NCBI GenBank assembly: GCA_028279985.1
Contig: JANQMR010000026.1
Coordinates: 37,929-101,928, forward strand
Length of the DNA stretch: 64,000 bases
Direction: 5' to 3'
Origin: Woeseiaceae bacterium
Lineage (GTDB): Bacteria > Pseudomonadota > Gammaproteobacteria > Steroidobacterales > Woeseiaceae
Both the position numbers and the translations under genes were made by a program. The notes under the pieces were generated by a model. That model ran no database searches. It saw only the letters and a program-made list of their open reading frames with translations, and was not told the origin of the DNA. This document shows positions 7,896-17,107 of the stretch, one piece after another. The first letter of the stretch is position 1; each line of letters begins with the position of its first letter.

Positions 7896-9330
7896 GGCCG
7901 TCGTTGTCCTCCAGCCGGACGATGTCGTCCTCGCCCAGATCCTCGTCGCACTGGACCTCGATGATGTGACAGGGCTCGTCGTACGGGTTCGCGATACGGT
8001 GAACGTCCCCGATCGAGATGCCGGTCGATTCGCCGCGGTTCAGATCGAATTCCTCGCCGTTCCGGGTGACGCATGCCCTACCCTTGACGACGATCCAGTG
8101 CTCAGAGCGCCGCGCGTGTTTCTGCGGCGACAGCACGGCGCCGGGTTTGACGATCAGGCGCTTGACCTGGAAGCCCTCCTCGCCGTCTAGGCTGTCGTAG
8201 CTCCCCCAGGGCCGGAAGACCTGCCGGTGCAGGTCCTTCTCGGGGCGTCCCTCCGCCTCGAGCCGGTCGACGAGCACCTTGACATCCTGCGACCGATTGC
8301 GATGCGCAACCAGCACGGAGTCCTTGGTCTCGACGACGATCACGTCGCGCAGGCCGACCGCGGCAACCAGCCGGCTTTCCGCCTGCACGAAGGAGTCCTT
8401 GCAGTCGTGCGCCAGCACGTCGCCGTTCAGCGTATTGCCGTCGGCATCGCCGGGGGTCACGTCCTGCAATGCCGACCAGGAGCCGACGTCCGACCAGCCG
8501 GCATCGAGCGGTATCACCGCGGCATTCGACGACTGCTCCATGACGGCGTAGTCGATCGAATCCGACGGACAGGCGAGAAAGGCGTCCTCGTCCGGGCGGA
8601 CGAAGCCGCCGTCCAGCGACTTGTCCTGCATGGATGCCTTGCACGCAACGGCGATGTCCGGCGCGAAGCGGTCGAGCTCCTCGAGGTAAGCCCGGGCCCT
8701 GAACAGGAACATGCCGCTGTTCCAATAGTATTCGCCGCTCTCGAGATACGATTTTGCCGCGGCCAGGTCCGGTTTCTCGACAAACTCCTCGACCGGCGCC
8801 ACTTCGCTATAAGCCGAATTGCTATAAGCCGAATTACCATGAACCGCATTCGCACGGATGTAACCGTAGCCGGTCTCAGGTTGCGTCGGCACGACGCCGA
8901 AAGTCACCAGCCGGCCGGCCTCCGCCGCGGCGGCGCCAGCCCCGACGGCGGCGCGGAATGCCTCGACATCCCGAATGACGTGATCGGCCGGCATGATTAG
9001 CAGGATCGCGTCCGGGTCGTCCCCGGCGGCCTGCAGGGCCGCCAGCGCCGCCGCGGGCGCGGTGTTGCGACCTTCGGGCTCAAGGATGATTTGCCAGCGC
9101 ATTCCGATCGCGTCGAGTTGCTCGGCCACCGAGAAACGGTGCGCCTCGTTGGCGACGATCAGGCAGCGATCGCCGGAATTCGCGAGCCCCCGAGTCCTGA
9201 GCGCGGTGGCCTGCAGCATGGTTTTCTCGCCCGCCAGCGACAGTAGCTGTTTGGGATGCATCGAGCGTGAGGCGGGCCAGAGGCGGGTTCCGGCGCCGCC
9301 GGAGAGAATGACCGGGGTGATGCTTGGCAT
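7891..9330 (-). CDS. manC: Mannose-1-phosphate guanylyltransferase / mannose-6-phosphate isomerase
   Basis: Bifunctional enzyme of the AlgA/XanB/CpsB type that makes GDP-mannose. The N-terminal nucleotidyltransferase domain has GGAGTRLWPASR, then FVEKPD and WSDVGSW; the C-terminal cupin domain has KPGAVLSPQKHARRSEHW and ISIGDVHRIANP. I chose ATG 9330 (479 residues) because family members begin close to the GGAGTRLWP motif; the frame is open to 9384, which would overlap ugd. An in-frame 15-bp triplication inside the gene (8806-8850) yields the peptide NSAYSNSAYS. GDP-mannose from here feeds gmd and fcl in the wzx operon. Confidence 0.93.
   Translation of the reverse strand: MPSITPVILSGGAGTRLWPASRSMHPKQLLSLAGEKTMLQATALRTRGLANSGDRCLIVANEAHRFSVAEQLDAIGMRWQIILEPEGRNTAPAAALAALQAAGDDPDAILLIMPADHVIRDVEAFRAAVGAGAAAAEAGRLVTFGVVPTQPETGYGYIRANAVHGNSAYSNSAYSEVAPVEEFVEKPDLAAAKSYLESGEYYWNSGMFLFRARAYLEELDRFAPDIAVACKASMQDKSLDGGFVRPDEDAFLACPSDSIDYAVMEQSSNAAVIPLDAGWSDVGSWSALQDVTPGDADGNTLNGDVLAHDCKDSFVQAESRLVAAVGLRDVIVVETKDSVLVAHRNRSQDVKVLVDRLEAEGRPEKDLHRQVFRPWGSYDSLDGEEGFQVKRLIVKPGAVLSPQKHARRSEHWIVVKGRACVTRNGEEFDLNRGESTGISIGDVHRIANPYDEPCHIIEVQCDEDLGEDDIVRLEDNDGR
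8806..8850. repeat. 15-bp triplication inside manC
   Basis: GCTATAAGCCGAATT occurs twice in perfect tandem (8806-8820, 8821-8835), followed by a diverged third copy ACCATGAACCGCATT (8836-8850). The unit length keeps the frame, inserting a repeated Asn-Ser-Ala-Tyr-Ser peptide into the nucleotidyltransferase domain just before the VEEFVEKPD segment. Confidence 0.85.
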
Positions 9331-9373
9331 GAGCGGGATTTCGACGGTGAGCTCGCAGGCGGTACGCGATCCC

Positions 9374-10756
9374 CTATGAGGCAATCTTGTCCGTGCTGCG
9401 CCGGTCCCAACCCGACCGGGCCGGGTCGGCTACGTTACCGCGACCGATTGCGTAATACGTCAGGCCCAGCGCACGAAGCATCTCGGGATCGTAGAGATTG
9501 CGCCCGTCGAAAATTACCGGTGCGGCCAGTTTTTGCTTCAAGGTATCGAAGTCCGGGCTGCGAAACTCCTGCCATTCGGTCACGATCGCCAGCGCGTCGG
9601 CGCCCTCGAGCACCCCGTAAGCAGTATCGCAAAGTTCGAAGCGGTCCTGCTCCGGGTAAAGGCGCCTGGCCTCTTGCATCGCCTCCGGATCGTAGGCGCG
9701 AACGCCGGCGCCGGCTTGCCAGAGGGCCTCCATCAAGGTCCTGCTCGGCGCCTCGCGCATGTCGTCGGTGCCGGGTTTGAACGACAGGCCCCAAAGCGCA
9801 ATTGTCCTGCCGTCGAGATCACCGTCGAAGTGTTCGCCGATCTTGTCGAACAGCCGGTGTTTCTGCCGGTTGTTGACAGCCTCGACGGCGTCCAGAAGCC
9901 TCGCCTCATAACCCGAGTCCGCCGCCGATTTCGCCAGCGCACGCACGTCCTTCGGAAAGCAGGAACCGCCGTAACCCACGCCGGGGTAGATGAAGTGATA
10001 TCCGATACGCGGATCCGAGCCGATACCCACGCGCACGTTTTCGATATCGGCGCCGAAACGCTCGGCGAGGTTCGCGAGCTCGTTCATGAAACTGATCTTG
10101 GTCGCGAGCATCGCGTTGGCCGCGTACTTGGTCAGCTCCGCCGACCGGATGTCCATGCTGATGACGCGATCGTGATTGCGGTTGAACGGTTCGTACAAGG
10201 CGCGCAGCAGCTCGGTCGTGCGGGGATTGTCGGTGCCGATGATGATACGGTCCGGTTTCATGAAGTCGGCGATCGCCGCGCCTTCCTTGAGGAACTCCGG
10301 GTTCGATACGACATCGAACTCGAGGTTCGTACCGCGGCGCCGGAGCTCGCCCTGTATTTCCGCGCGCACCTTGTCGGCCGTGCCGACGGGCACGGTCGAC
10401 TTGTCGACGACGATCCTGTAATCGCTCATGTGCCCGCCGATCGAGCGCGCGACGGCGAGCACGTGTTTCAGATCCGCCGAACCGTCCTCGTCCGGCGGCG
10501 TGCCGACGGAGATGAACTGAAACAGCCCGTGATCGACGCCTTTTTGCACGTCGGTGGTGAACTCGAGCCGGCCGGCCTCGGCGTTGCGCTCGACGTAGGC
10601 TGCGAGACCGGGCTCGTAAATCGGAATCTCGCCGGCGTTCAGCCGGTCGATTTTGGTCCGGTCGATGTCGACGCAGACGACATGGTTGCCCATCTCCGCC
10701 ATGCAGGCGCCCGTAACGAGGCCAACGTAACCCGAGCCGAAGATCGTGAGTCGCAT
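9374..10756 (-). CDS. ugd: UDP-glucose 6-dehydrogenase
   Basis: Oxidises UDP-glucose to UDP-glucuronate with two NAD+, in the cytoplasm. 460 residues. The N-terminal Rossmann motif is [13 protein letters not shown]; the active-site segment is [18 protein letters not shown] with the catalytic Cys near residue 260; the C-terminal UDP-binding part has [16 protein letters not shown]. The product is an acidic sugar donor itself and the substrate for the UDP-glucuronate 4-epimerase-type gene at 45-46 kb. It sits between wecA and manC on the minus strand; the 130-bp spacer to wecA contains two perfect short tandem duplications. Confidence 0.95.
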   Translation of the reverse strand: MRLTIFGSGYVGLVTGACMAEMGNHVVCVDIDRTKIDRLNAGEIPIYEPGLAAYVERNAEAGRLEFTTDVQKGVDHGLFQFISVGTPPDEDGSADLKHVLAVARSIGGHMSDYRIVVDKSTVPVGTADKVRAEIQGELRRRGTNLEFDVVSNPEFLKEGAAIADFMKPDRIIIGTDNPRTTELLRALYEPFNRNHDRVISMDIRSAELTKYAANAMLATKISFMNELANLAERFGADIENVRVGIGSDPRIGYHFIYPGVGYGGSCFPKDVRALAKSAADSGYEARLLDAVEAVNNRQKHRLFDKIGEHFDGDLDGRTIALWGLSFKPGTDDMREAPSRTLMEALWQAGAGVRAYDPEAMQEARRLYPEQDRFELCDTAYGVLEGADALAIVTEWQEFRSPDFDTLKQKLAAPVIFDGRNLYDPEMLRALGLTYYAIGRGNVADPARSGWDRRSTDKIAS

Positions 10757-10768
10757 GTCAGCAGATTC

Positions 10769-10834
10769 CCCGCAATAGATCCCGCAATAGATTATGGACG
10801 CCCAATTATACGATCATACGTATACGATCATACG
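10769..10834. repeat. Two perfect tandem duplications in the wecA-ugd spacer
   Basis: CCCGCAATAGAT is repeated exactly at 10769-10780 and 10781-10792. TATACGATCATACG is repeated exactly at 10807-10820 and 10821-10834. The two units are unrelated and lie 14 bp apart, just upstream of the ugd start on the minus strand. Confidence 0.88.
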
Positions 10835-10886
10835 ATTACGCGCCAGCCTGCCGGGACGACGTTACGGCACCAGCGCGGGCGGACCG

Positions 10887-11954
10887 TCACACGGCCGGCC
10901 TGCGCCTTCGCTGTAACAGCGCACGATGCTGGATCGCGATACTCTTGATCACGAAGCGTTGGGTCAGGCCCAAGGTCGCCCAGCCCGAGAACATGATGTA
11001 GTCGGGCACGTCGGCGAAGTAACCCGCCAGTGCCGCCGCCGCGTACAGTAGCTGCAGGGTTGCAAGCACGGCCAGGACCTGGCGGTTGGACAGACCGCCG
11101 TTTTTGAGCGTGTGGTGAAAATGGTCCCGGCCGGGTTGGAACGGCGACCGCCCCGCCAGGCTTCTGCGCACGAAACAGGTCAGACAGTCGAAGATCGGAA
11201 TCGCCGCAAACCACAGGCAATGCACCGGCGATATCAGCCGGTCCGGCCCCTGGGTGATGCCGATCGTAATCCAGACGATCGTGAAACCCAGCAGGGTACT
11301 GCCGGCGTCTCCCATGAAGGAACGCAGCGAACGGTTGAAACCAACCGGGAAATTGAAAAACAGATAACCGACGACCGCCGCCGCCGCAACCACCGCAGCC
11401 GCGGTCGACGGCGCGCCGATACCGCCGACGATCGCGATCGCCGTCAAGGTGATCAGCGCCAGCGTCCCGGCGAGTCCGTCGGCGCCGTCGATCAGGTTGT
11501 AGGCGTTGATCATCGTCAATGTTACGCACAAGGTGAAGATCAGCGTGAAAGGTCCCAGTGAGATCAATCCGGTGCCGAAAGGGTCGCCGATCTGGTATAG
11601 CGGCAACCCGGCGCCATAGACCATGATCAGGACCACGGCAATCTGCGCGACGATGCGTACCGGCGACGGAATGTGAAAACGATCGTCCAGCATGCCGACG
11701 GTGACGAGCAGGAACGAAGCCAGGAAAAGGCTGCCGAGGGCATAGGCCGAAATGTCGAATACCGTCATGCCGGTGAACATGCCGACGAACATCGCAAGAC
11801 CGCCCATGACCGGGATGTTGCCCGTGTGCGCCTTGCGCCCTCCCGGACGGTCGACCAGGCCGACACTCTCGGCGAACGGCCGCAGCGCATACATGAACAC
11901 GACGGTCACCGCGAGAGTGATGGCCCCGCCGGGCAGAAGCATGGAATCAGTCAA
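10887..11954 (-). CDS. wecA: WecA-type undecaprenyl-phosphate sugar-1-phosphate transferase
   Basis: A polytopic inner-membrane enzyme of the MraY/WecA family that transfers GlcNAc-1-phosphate or a similar sugar to undecaprenyl phosphate. 355 residues, about ten membrane helices. Family motifs are all visible: VGMLDDRFHIP (the Asp pair), NAYNLIDGADGLAG, MGDAGSTLLGF and HFHHTLKNGGLS. Start at ATG 11954; an in-frame ATG four codons later is an alternative. It is a second initiating transferase, of a different superfamily from the EpsB-type enzyme at 2.5-3.9 kb, so the locus may build two different lipid-linked glycans. It heads the unit wecA-ugd-manC-manB. Confidence 0.9.
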   Translation of the reverse strand: MTDSMLLPGGAITLAVTVVFMYALRPFAESVGLVDRPGGRKAHTGNIPVMGGLAMFVGMFTGMTVFDISAYALGSLFLASFLLVTVGMLDDRFHIPSPVRIVAQIAVVLIMVYGAGLPLYQIGDPFGTGLISLGPFTLIFTLCVTLTMINAYNLIDGADGLAGTLALITLTAIAIVGGIGAPSTAAAVVAAAAVVGYLFFNFPVGFNRSLRSFMGDAGSTLLGFTIVWITIGITQGPDRLISPVHCLWFAAIPIFDCLTCFVRRSLAGRSPFQPGRDHFHHTLKNGGLSNRQVLAVLATLQLLYAAAALAGYFADVPDYIMFSGWATLGLTQRFVIKSIAIQHRALLQRRRRPAV

Positions 11955-12530
11955 TGTTCGATCGCTCTATGCCGGTTAGGCTCATCCACAGGCCGCGATG
12001 CCGACGCGCGCCGGCATCCGACTATCCATCCGTAACGTTCAAGTCGCGGTTCAACTCGCGCAGGGGCTGGCCAGCTTCCGTCAGACTTAACCATAATTCC
12101 AATTATGCGCCGATAAAACCATATATCGGCGCCTCTCCCTAAGGCTACGATGCGCGTGGTGCCCACTCACTGCATCGTATTTTGGCATTATGTAACGGAA
12201 ACAAGTGTGATCCGCGTCGGATAATACAGTTTCCAATGAAAAACTCAATTGAATCGGGGACATGGTAGAAGCAGCGGAGCAGCGCCCGACTTCGGCCCGG
12301 TTTGGACGCGATGCGGAGTAGCAACGGGCGGGTTACGCGGATCGGGTTCAACTTTCATACAATGGCCCGGTACCAGCAGAACCCACGCACGCTCGTGGCG
12401 GGTCTCACAGGCATTCTTAGACCGATGACGATTGGTAAACACGGACGATCGGCCGCAAGCGGGCGCGTATCGACACTTGCAAGCTAGACGCGTCTTGCGC
12501 GACGCGCATGGCGGCCCGGGCGAATCGCTC
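11955..12530. other. Divergent intergenic region, wecA / FkbM gene
   Basis: About 575 bp without a supportable gene. The part at 12080-12260 is A+T-rich compared with the rest of the window and is the likely site of the divergent promoters. It contains two adjacent perfect inverted repeats (12093-12106 and 12107-12132, listed separately). No confident -35/-10 pair was assigned. Short open frames here have no recognisable features. Confidence 0.5.
12093..12132. promoter_or_regulatory. Two abutting inverted repeats between wecA and the FkbM gene
   Basis: ATAATT-CC-AATTAT at 12093-12106 is a perfect palindrome of 6-bp arms. Directly after it, GCGCCGATA (12107-12115) pairs perfectly with TATCGGCGC (12124-12132) across an 8-nt loop. 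The first could be an operator; the second could be an operator or an RNA hairpin in the wecA leader. Function is inferred only from position. Confidence 0.4.
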
Positions 12531-13340
12531 ATGCCGATCAGTCAATACCCAAGAAGATTACAAGTGATTGACTCTTTAAAAAAAATTACTAACCAGACGC
12601 TCAGAATGTTCGGCCTGAGACTCACCAGAACCAAGAACGACGTCGCACACCAGATCGTCAAAGGACTTGCGGAAAACCGGATCGATCTGGTCTTCGATGT
12701 GGGTGCCAATGTCGGGCAGTTCGCCCGATCGTTGAGGCAGGCGGGTTTCTCGGGCCGGATTGTCTGCTTCGAGCCGCTTCCGGAGGCCCATCGAACCTTG
12801 CAGCACGCGTTCAAGCGGGACGACAAAACCATCGTGCACAAGAGAATCGCTTTGGGAGACAGGCGCGATTCACTTCAGATCAACGTCTCGGAAAACTCCG
12901 TCTCCTCATCGCTTCTGACATTACTTCCGTCACATTCCGATGCCGCACCCGATTCGGTTTACGTCGATACCGTCGAAACGGACGTGCAGCCGCTCGACGA
13001 TGTTTTCGGCGAGTACGCCAGCGCCGAAAACCGGGTGTTCCTGAAAATCGATACGCAGGGCTACGAGTGGAACGTGCTCGATGGCGCGCGACAATGCCTC
13101 CGGCAAATCGACGGTCTGCTGCTGGAAATGTCCATGGTCCCCTTGTACGAAGGCCAGAGACTCTGGAAAGAAATCCTGGATCGATTGGAACGTGACGGCT
13201 TTGTGCTATGGCAGGTGCATCCCGGGTTCTCGGACCCGGCAGGCGGCCGGATGTTGCAGTTCGACGGCGTGTTCTACAGAGACGGTTTACGCGACGTCGT
13301 CAGCACCGTTCATCCACCAGCCGCGCGGCACAGTCGCTGA
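12531..13340 (+). CDS. FkbM-family methyltransferase
   Basis: SAM-dependent methyltransferase, likely O-methylating a sugar of the surface polysaccharide. The core is well conserved: LVFDVGANVGQFARSLR (motif I), IVCFEPLPEAHRTL, VDTVETDVQPLDD, VFLKIDTQGYEWNVLDGA and GLLLEMSMVPLYEG. The given start (ATG 12531) yields 269 residues; the frame is open to 12432, and GTG 12564, preceded by an AGAAG, is an equally good start. The first codons are unusually A-rich (a run of lysines at SLKKITN), unlike the GC-rich neighbours. Its 3' end overlaps the convergent glycosyltransferase by 41 bp. Confidence 0.85.
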   Translation: MPISQYPRRLQVIDSLKKITNQTLRMFGLRLTRTKNDVAHQIVKGLAENRIDLVFDVGANVGQFARSLRQAGFSGRIVCFEPLPEAHRTLQHAFKRDDKTIVHKRIALGDRRDSLQINVSENSVSSSLLTLLPSHSDAAPDSVYVDTVETDVQPLDDVFGEYASAENRVFLKIDTQGYEWNVLDGARQCLRQIDGLLLEMSMVPLYEGQRLWKEILDRLERDGFVLWQVHPGFSDPAGGRMLQFDGVFYRDGLRDVVSTVHPPAARHSR

Positions 13341-14580
13341 ACTCCGAGATGAGCTTTTCACGGGCGAAGTGGGACCGATAAGTATCGAAAGCCCGGCTTT
13401 GCATCGCATGCAGTCGTTCCTTGTCCAGCGACAGGTCCGTCAGAGCTTGCGCTACGTTTTCCAGTGTCCGATCGGTCAGCAGCCAACCGATTTCGTACCG
13501 CTTGATCCAACCTGAAATGGCCGATGTTTCCGGACCGGCGAAAATCACTGGACGTCCGGACGCGATGCTGCCGATGAACTTGGACGGAAGCGCTACACCA
13601 CTGTATTCGTCCAGAAGACTGGCAAGATGTATGTCCGCTGAAGCCAGCCTTTTCTCCAACTCGTCGGTACTTGCAAAACTTGCGAACGTGATGTTGGTAT
13701 CGCTCGGCTCGACGACATCGGCCAGTTCGGCCGCTCTGTTTCCTCTTATGGCGAAACAGAAGTGGACGCTTACCTCGTCTCTGAGCCGGCGCGCCAACTT
13801 CAGAATACTGCGGTAGCCATGGGCCTCGCCGAAATTCCCGGAGTAAAGCACGGCGATGGAAGCATCGCCGAACAGCTCCCGTCGCGTTTGGGAATCCGGT
13901 TGTCGTATTTGGCTGGGCTCCGATATCGCCCATGGAGGGCACTCGGCTTCTTCCGCCGGGTGGCCGTATCGCCGCAGTCTGCCGCGCATACAGGCACCGA
14001 GGTCGGCGATCAGGTCGAACCGCCGATAGGCCGCACGCATCAGCCGTCTCGCAATCTTGACCGGGAAACTGTTTTCGGAGAGCACTCCGCTGGCGACCGC
14101 TGCCTCCGGGTGCAGATCCAGGCACCAGTGGATGAGAACCGTTTTGGGCTTCAACAACCTGAGCGGAATCGCAACCAGCGCTGCAAACATCGGATCCGTC
14201 CCGACGACGATCGCATCAGGGGCGTTCCTGGCTCGCCCGAGTCCGATCGACGACCAGGCAAGGATCAGCCACAATGAATTCGCAAGGCGACCTAAGGCAC
14301 GGCTCTGGTCGAAATCCGGCCGCCAGACCCTCCGGTACCGGACGCCCCGATGTGTCTCGCTGCGGGCAAACCGGGTGTTGGCATTCCTGCAACTCCGGTT
14401 CGACGGCCTCGCCTCGACGGCCCAGCCACGCTCGGCCAATCCCTGGGCAAGATCATCGAAATGCACACCGCCGGCCACATCGTCCGGGTGCATGAAGTGA
14501 TACAACACAACAATCCTGGGCGACGCGATTTCCTTCGACTGGTCGGGCGTCAAGCTCTCCGCCCTTTCCACTGCCGGCAA
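13300..14580 (-). CDS. GT4-family glycosyltransferase (WcaI-like)
   Basis: 426 residues with a GT-B fold typical of colanic-acid type glycosyltransferases. The N-terminal domain begins IVVLYHFMHPDDVAGGVHFDDLAQGL; the C-terminal nucleotide-sugar site has VLYSGNFGEAHGY and SLLDEYSGVALPSKFIGSIASGRPVIF, where the Glu of the EYSGVALPSKF stretch corresponds to the E-x7-E region. It would add a sugar to the lipid-linked repeat unit on the cytoplasmic face. It is alone on the minus strand between two plus-strand units and overlaps the FkbM gene tail to tail. Donor and linkage cannot be read from sequence. Confidence 0.83.
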   Translation of the reverse strand: MPAVERAESLTPDQSKEIASPRIVVLYHFMHPDDVAGGVHFDDLAQGLAERGWAVEARPSNRSCRNANTRFARSETHRGVRYRRVWRPDFDQSRALGRLANSLWLILAWSSIGLGRARNAPDAIVVGTDPMFAALVAIPLRLLKPKTVLIHWCLDLHPEAAVASGVLSENSFPVKIARRLMRAAYRRFDLIADLGACMRGRLRRYGHPAEEAECPPWAISEPSQIRQPDSQTRRELFGDASIAVLYSGNFGEAHGYRSILKLARRLRDEVSVHFCFAIRGNRAAELADVVEPSDTNITFASFASTDELEKRLASADIHLASLLDEYSGVALPSKFIGSIASGRPVIFAGPETSAISGWIKRYEIGWLLTDRTLENVAQALTDLSLDKERLHAMQSRAFDTYRSHFAREKLISEFSDCAARLVDERC

Positions 14581-14815
14581 TTCGACGCCGTGCGATCTCT
14601 GTTTCTCGTTTCCATATCCGGAGGTGCTGGGAGACTTTCGAAAGGCATTGGCTTTCGACGTCGCTCATGTCGAGCCTCGCCGAGGATATCACGCAGCGGA
14701 TGCTGCCGGCGCGAGCAAATCCCACAATTCGCGGCCCGGTATCGTTACGACGAATTGATGCCGGTGAGCGCGGTCAGTATCATCTCGGGCGTCGTGTTAA
14801 CAGGCCCTAGCTATA

Positions 14816-16027
14816 GTGACCAAGCGCAACACGTCACCAGTTCCCGCGGTAAAGCCCCTACACATAGGCATTTCCCTGGTCAAGTCGATCGGCGGTCAGG
14901 GCGAATCGGTCCGACACTTCCACGAAGCGCTCGGCGGTGCCGTCGTGTCGTTCACGCATCAAGACAGGATTCGGCGGGAGGCCTCTTACGTCGCCGACAC
15001 GATTCAGGTTCCGGTGCCGGACGGCGTGATCGCAAAGCTTGCGATGATACCGTCCCGGTCGGCGCTGGATGCCGCGGAAACCGCGGCCGGTAAATCCAAC
15101 CTGCTGGTCGTCAATTCGATGTATCGGTACCACGTCCACTGGGCTTACGGCATGGCCAGGCGTTTGAAGCTTCCCGTCTGGCTGGTACTGCACGGCGCTC
15201 TCGACCCATACGTGTTGTCTTACCGGTCACTGCAGAAGAAAGTCTGGCTCGATGTCTGGGGCAAGGCGTTTCTGCGGCGGGCGGATCGGGTCATATTCGC
15301 CACAGAGCGGGAGCGGGAAAAGGCCGCTCCAGTACACGCAGGCGGTAATACCAGAGTGATCTCCTGGCCCGTCGAACTGGCCGACATGACAAAGGCGACC
15401 GCATCACGCTCGTGGATACGCGAACGGTTCAACCTGCCTCCGGGAAAGCGCATTTTGCTGTTTCTGGGAAGATACGAGAGGATGAAACGTCCGCTAGAGA
15501 CGATACAGGCCTTCGCCGAGGCGCAATGCTCCCATACGTCTTTGCTGCTGGCGGGAATCGAGGAAGGCTATAGCACCGAACAACTTCGGGAGCACGCACG
15601 AGTTTTGGGCGTTGAACACGGCGTCAGGGTCTCCGGCCCCATCTACGACGCCGACAAGGAGCGACTGCTGCTCGGTGCGGATGGCTTCATATCGCTTTCC
15701 TGGCGCGAAAATTTTGGTTATACGACCGCCGAAGCAATGGCGGCTGCGACGCCGGTCATTCTCTCTCCGGGCAACGATCTGCGATCGGCGATGGACGCTG
15801 TCGACTGCGGCTGGATGCTCGACGACTTCAGCCTGGAAACGGCGTCCAGAGCAATTCGGGAGTTCGACGCCGTCGGGCCGGAGATGCTGAAGTCCAGGGG
15901 AGCGGCCGCGCGGCATTGGGCCGAGCACAATCTCGGTTTCGAAACCTTTCGGCACAGGCTGCTGAATGAATGGCGAAGTTGTTGCGGATCGCACGATGGA
16001 ACCATTCGAGCGGAAAGAACGACATGA
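14816..16027 (+). CDS. GT4-family glycosyltransferase
   Basis: 403 residues starting at GTG 14816. The GT-B fold is shown by the N-terminal ISLVKSIGGQGESVRHFHEAL segment and the C-terminal nucleotide-sugar-binding half: ILLFLGRYERMKRPLETIQAF, GPIYDADKERLLLGADGFISL, SWRENFGYTTAEAMAAATPVI (the E-x7-E motif). It overlaps the following epimerase gene by 4 bp (ATGA), so the two are translationally coupled. It is divergent from the glycosyltransferase at 13.3-14.6 kb across a 235-bp gap that probably holds both promoters. Substrate unknown. Confidence 0.85.
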   Translation: MTKRNTSPVPAVKPLHIGISLVKSIGGQGESVRHFHEALGGAVVSFTHQDRIRREASYVADTIQVPVPDGVIAKLAMIPSRSALDAAETAAGKSNLLVVNSMYRYHVHWAYGMARRLKLPVWLVLHGALDPYVLSYRSLQKKVWLDVWGKAFLRRADRVIFATEREREKAAPVHAGGNTRVISWPVELADMTKATASRSWIRERFNLPPGKRILLFLGRYERMKRPLETIQAFAEAQCSHTSLLLAGIEEGYSTEQLREHARVLGVEHGVRVSGPIYDADKERLLLGADGFISLSWRENFGYTTAEAMAAATPVILSPGNDLRSAMDAVDCGWMLDDFSLETASRAIREFDAVGPEMLKSRGAAARHWAEHNLGFETFRHRLLNEWRSCCGSHDGTIRAERTT

Positions 16028-17010
16028 GAGTCTTCGTGACCGGGTCCAGCGGCCTGATCGGCAAATGGACCATCGAGCGTCTCCTGTCGGATGGCCACGA
16101 AGTGTTGGGTTTCGATTGTCGACCCAACCCGTTCGAAGACCTGTCTGAACACTGCGTCACAGGCGATATCCTGGACGAAGCTGCCCTGAGAATGCGGCTA
16201 AGGAAGTTCGCGCCGGATGCCGTCATTCACCTGGCCGCACGATGTGATCTAGACGGCAAGACGCTCGAAGACTACCAGGCAAACATCGAAGGGGTCAGGA
16301 ACGTCTGCCGGACCGTTTGCGAGACGCCTTCGGTCCAGCGTGCGGTTTATACCTCCTCGCAGCTCGTCTGTCGCGTCGGACACGTCCCCGAAGGCGAGCG
16401 TGAATACTGTCCGGACACGGTCTACGGCCGCAGCAAGGTGTGTACGGAAGAGATCGTGCGTGAAGAAAACGGCGGCGGCGTAACGTGGTGTATCGCGCGG
16501 CCGACCACGGTCTGGGGCCCGTTCATGAGTGAGCACTACCGATCCCTGCTCCGGCATATCCAGAAACGCCGGTACTTTCATGCGGGGAGCGGCAGACTGC
16601 TCAAGTCCTATGCTTATGCTGAAAACATCGCCTTTCAATACAGCCGCCTGCTTCAGGCGCCCGACCACGCCGTTGCAGGGCGGGTATTCTATCTGGCCGA
16701 TTACCAACCGCTGTCTTTGCGTGAGTATACGAACCGCCTAGCCGACGCCATGGGCGTCAAACGGCCGCCGACTATGCCCCTGCCGGCCGTCCGGGCGATA
16801 GCGGCGATCGGCGATCTGCTCAACGCGCTTGGACTGCATTTCCCGCTCAACCGCTTTCGCCTGCGCAACATCCTGACCGAATATGTATTCGACCTAGAGC
16901 AGACCCGGGCCGTCTGCGGGGAGCTGCCGATTTCTTTCGAACAGGGAATCGAAGCGACGGCCCGCTGGTTTCGGGAATGCAGCGAGTCCCGCGACGACGG
17001 TCTGACATGA
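16024..17010 (+). CDS. NAD-dependent epimerase/dehydratase (extended SDR)
   Basis: 328 residues from ATG 16024, which overlaps the upstream stop and has GGAAAG seven nucleotides before it. Rossmann glycine motif TGSSGLIG near residue 10, catalytic YGRSK with the Tyr-x3-Lys pair near residue 138, and a Ser-Ser dyad region (YTSSQ). It likely modifies a nucleotide sugar, but the sequence between the motifs is not close enough to a characterised epimerase for me to name the substrate. Co-transcribed with the preceding GT4 gene. Confidence 0.8.
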   Translation: MRVFVTGSSGLIGKWTIERLLSDGHEVLGFDCRPNPFEDLSEHCVTGDILDEAALRMRLRKFAPDAVIHLAARCDLDGKTLEDYQANIEGVRNVCRTVCETPSVQRAVYTSSQLVCRVGHVPEGEREYCPDTVYGRSKVCTEEIVREENGGGVTWCIARPTTVWGPFMSEHYRSLLRHIQKRRYFHAGSGRLLKSYAYAENIAFQYSRLLQAPDHAVAGRVFYLADYQPLSLREYTNRLADAMGVKRPPTMPLPAVRAIAAIGDLLNALGLHFPLNRFRLRNILTEYVFDLEQTRAVCGELPISFEQGIEATARWFRECSESRDDGLT

Positions 17011-17107
17011 TCGGCCCCCGCGGCGGCGCCCTGCCGTCGGAGTATCGGGAATCATCCGTCTGCCGGTTGCGACGGACAGGGTATGCCGACGCAATATGCC
17101 CGGATTC

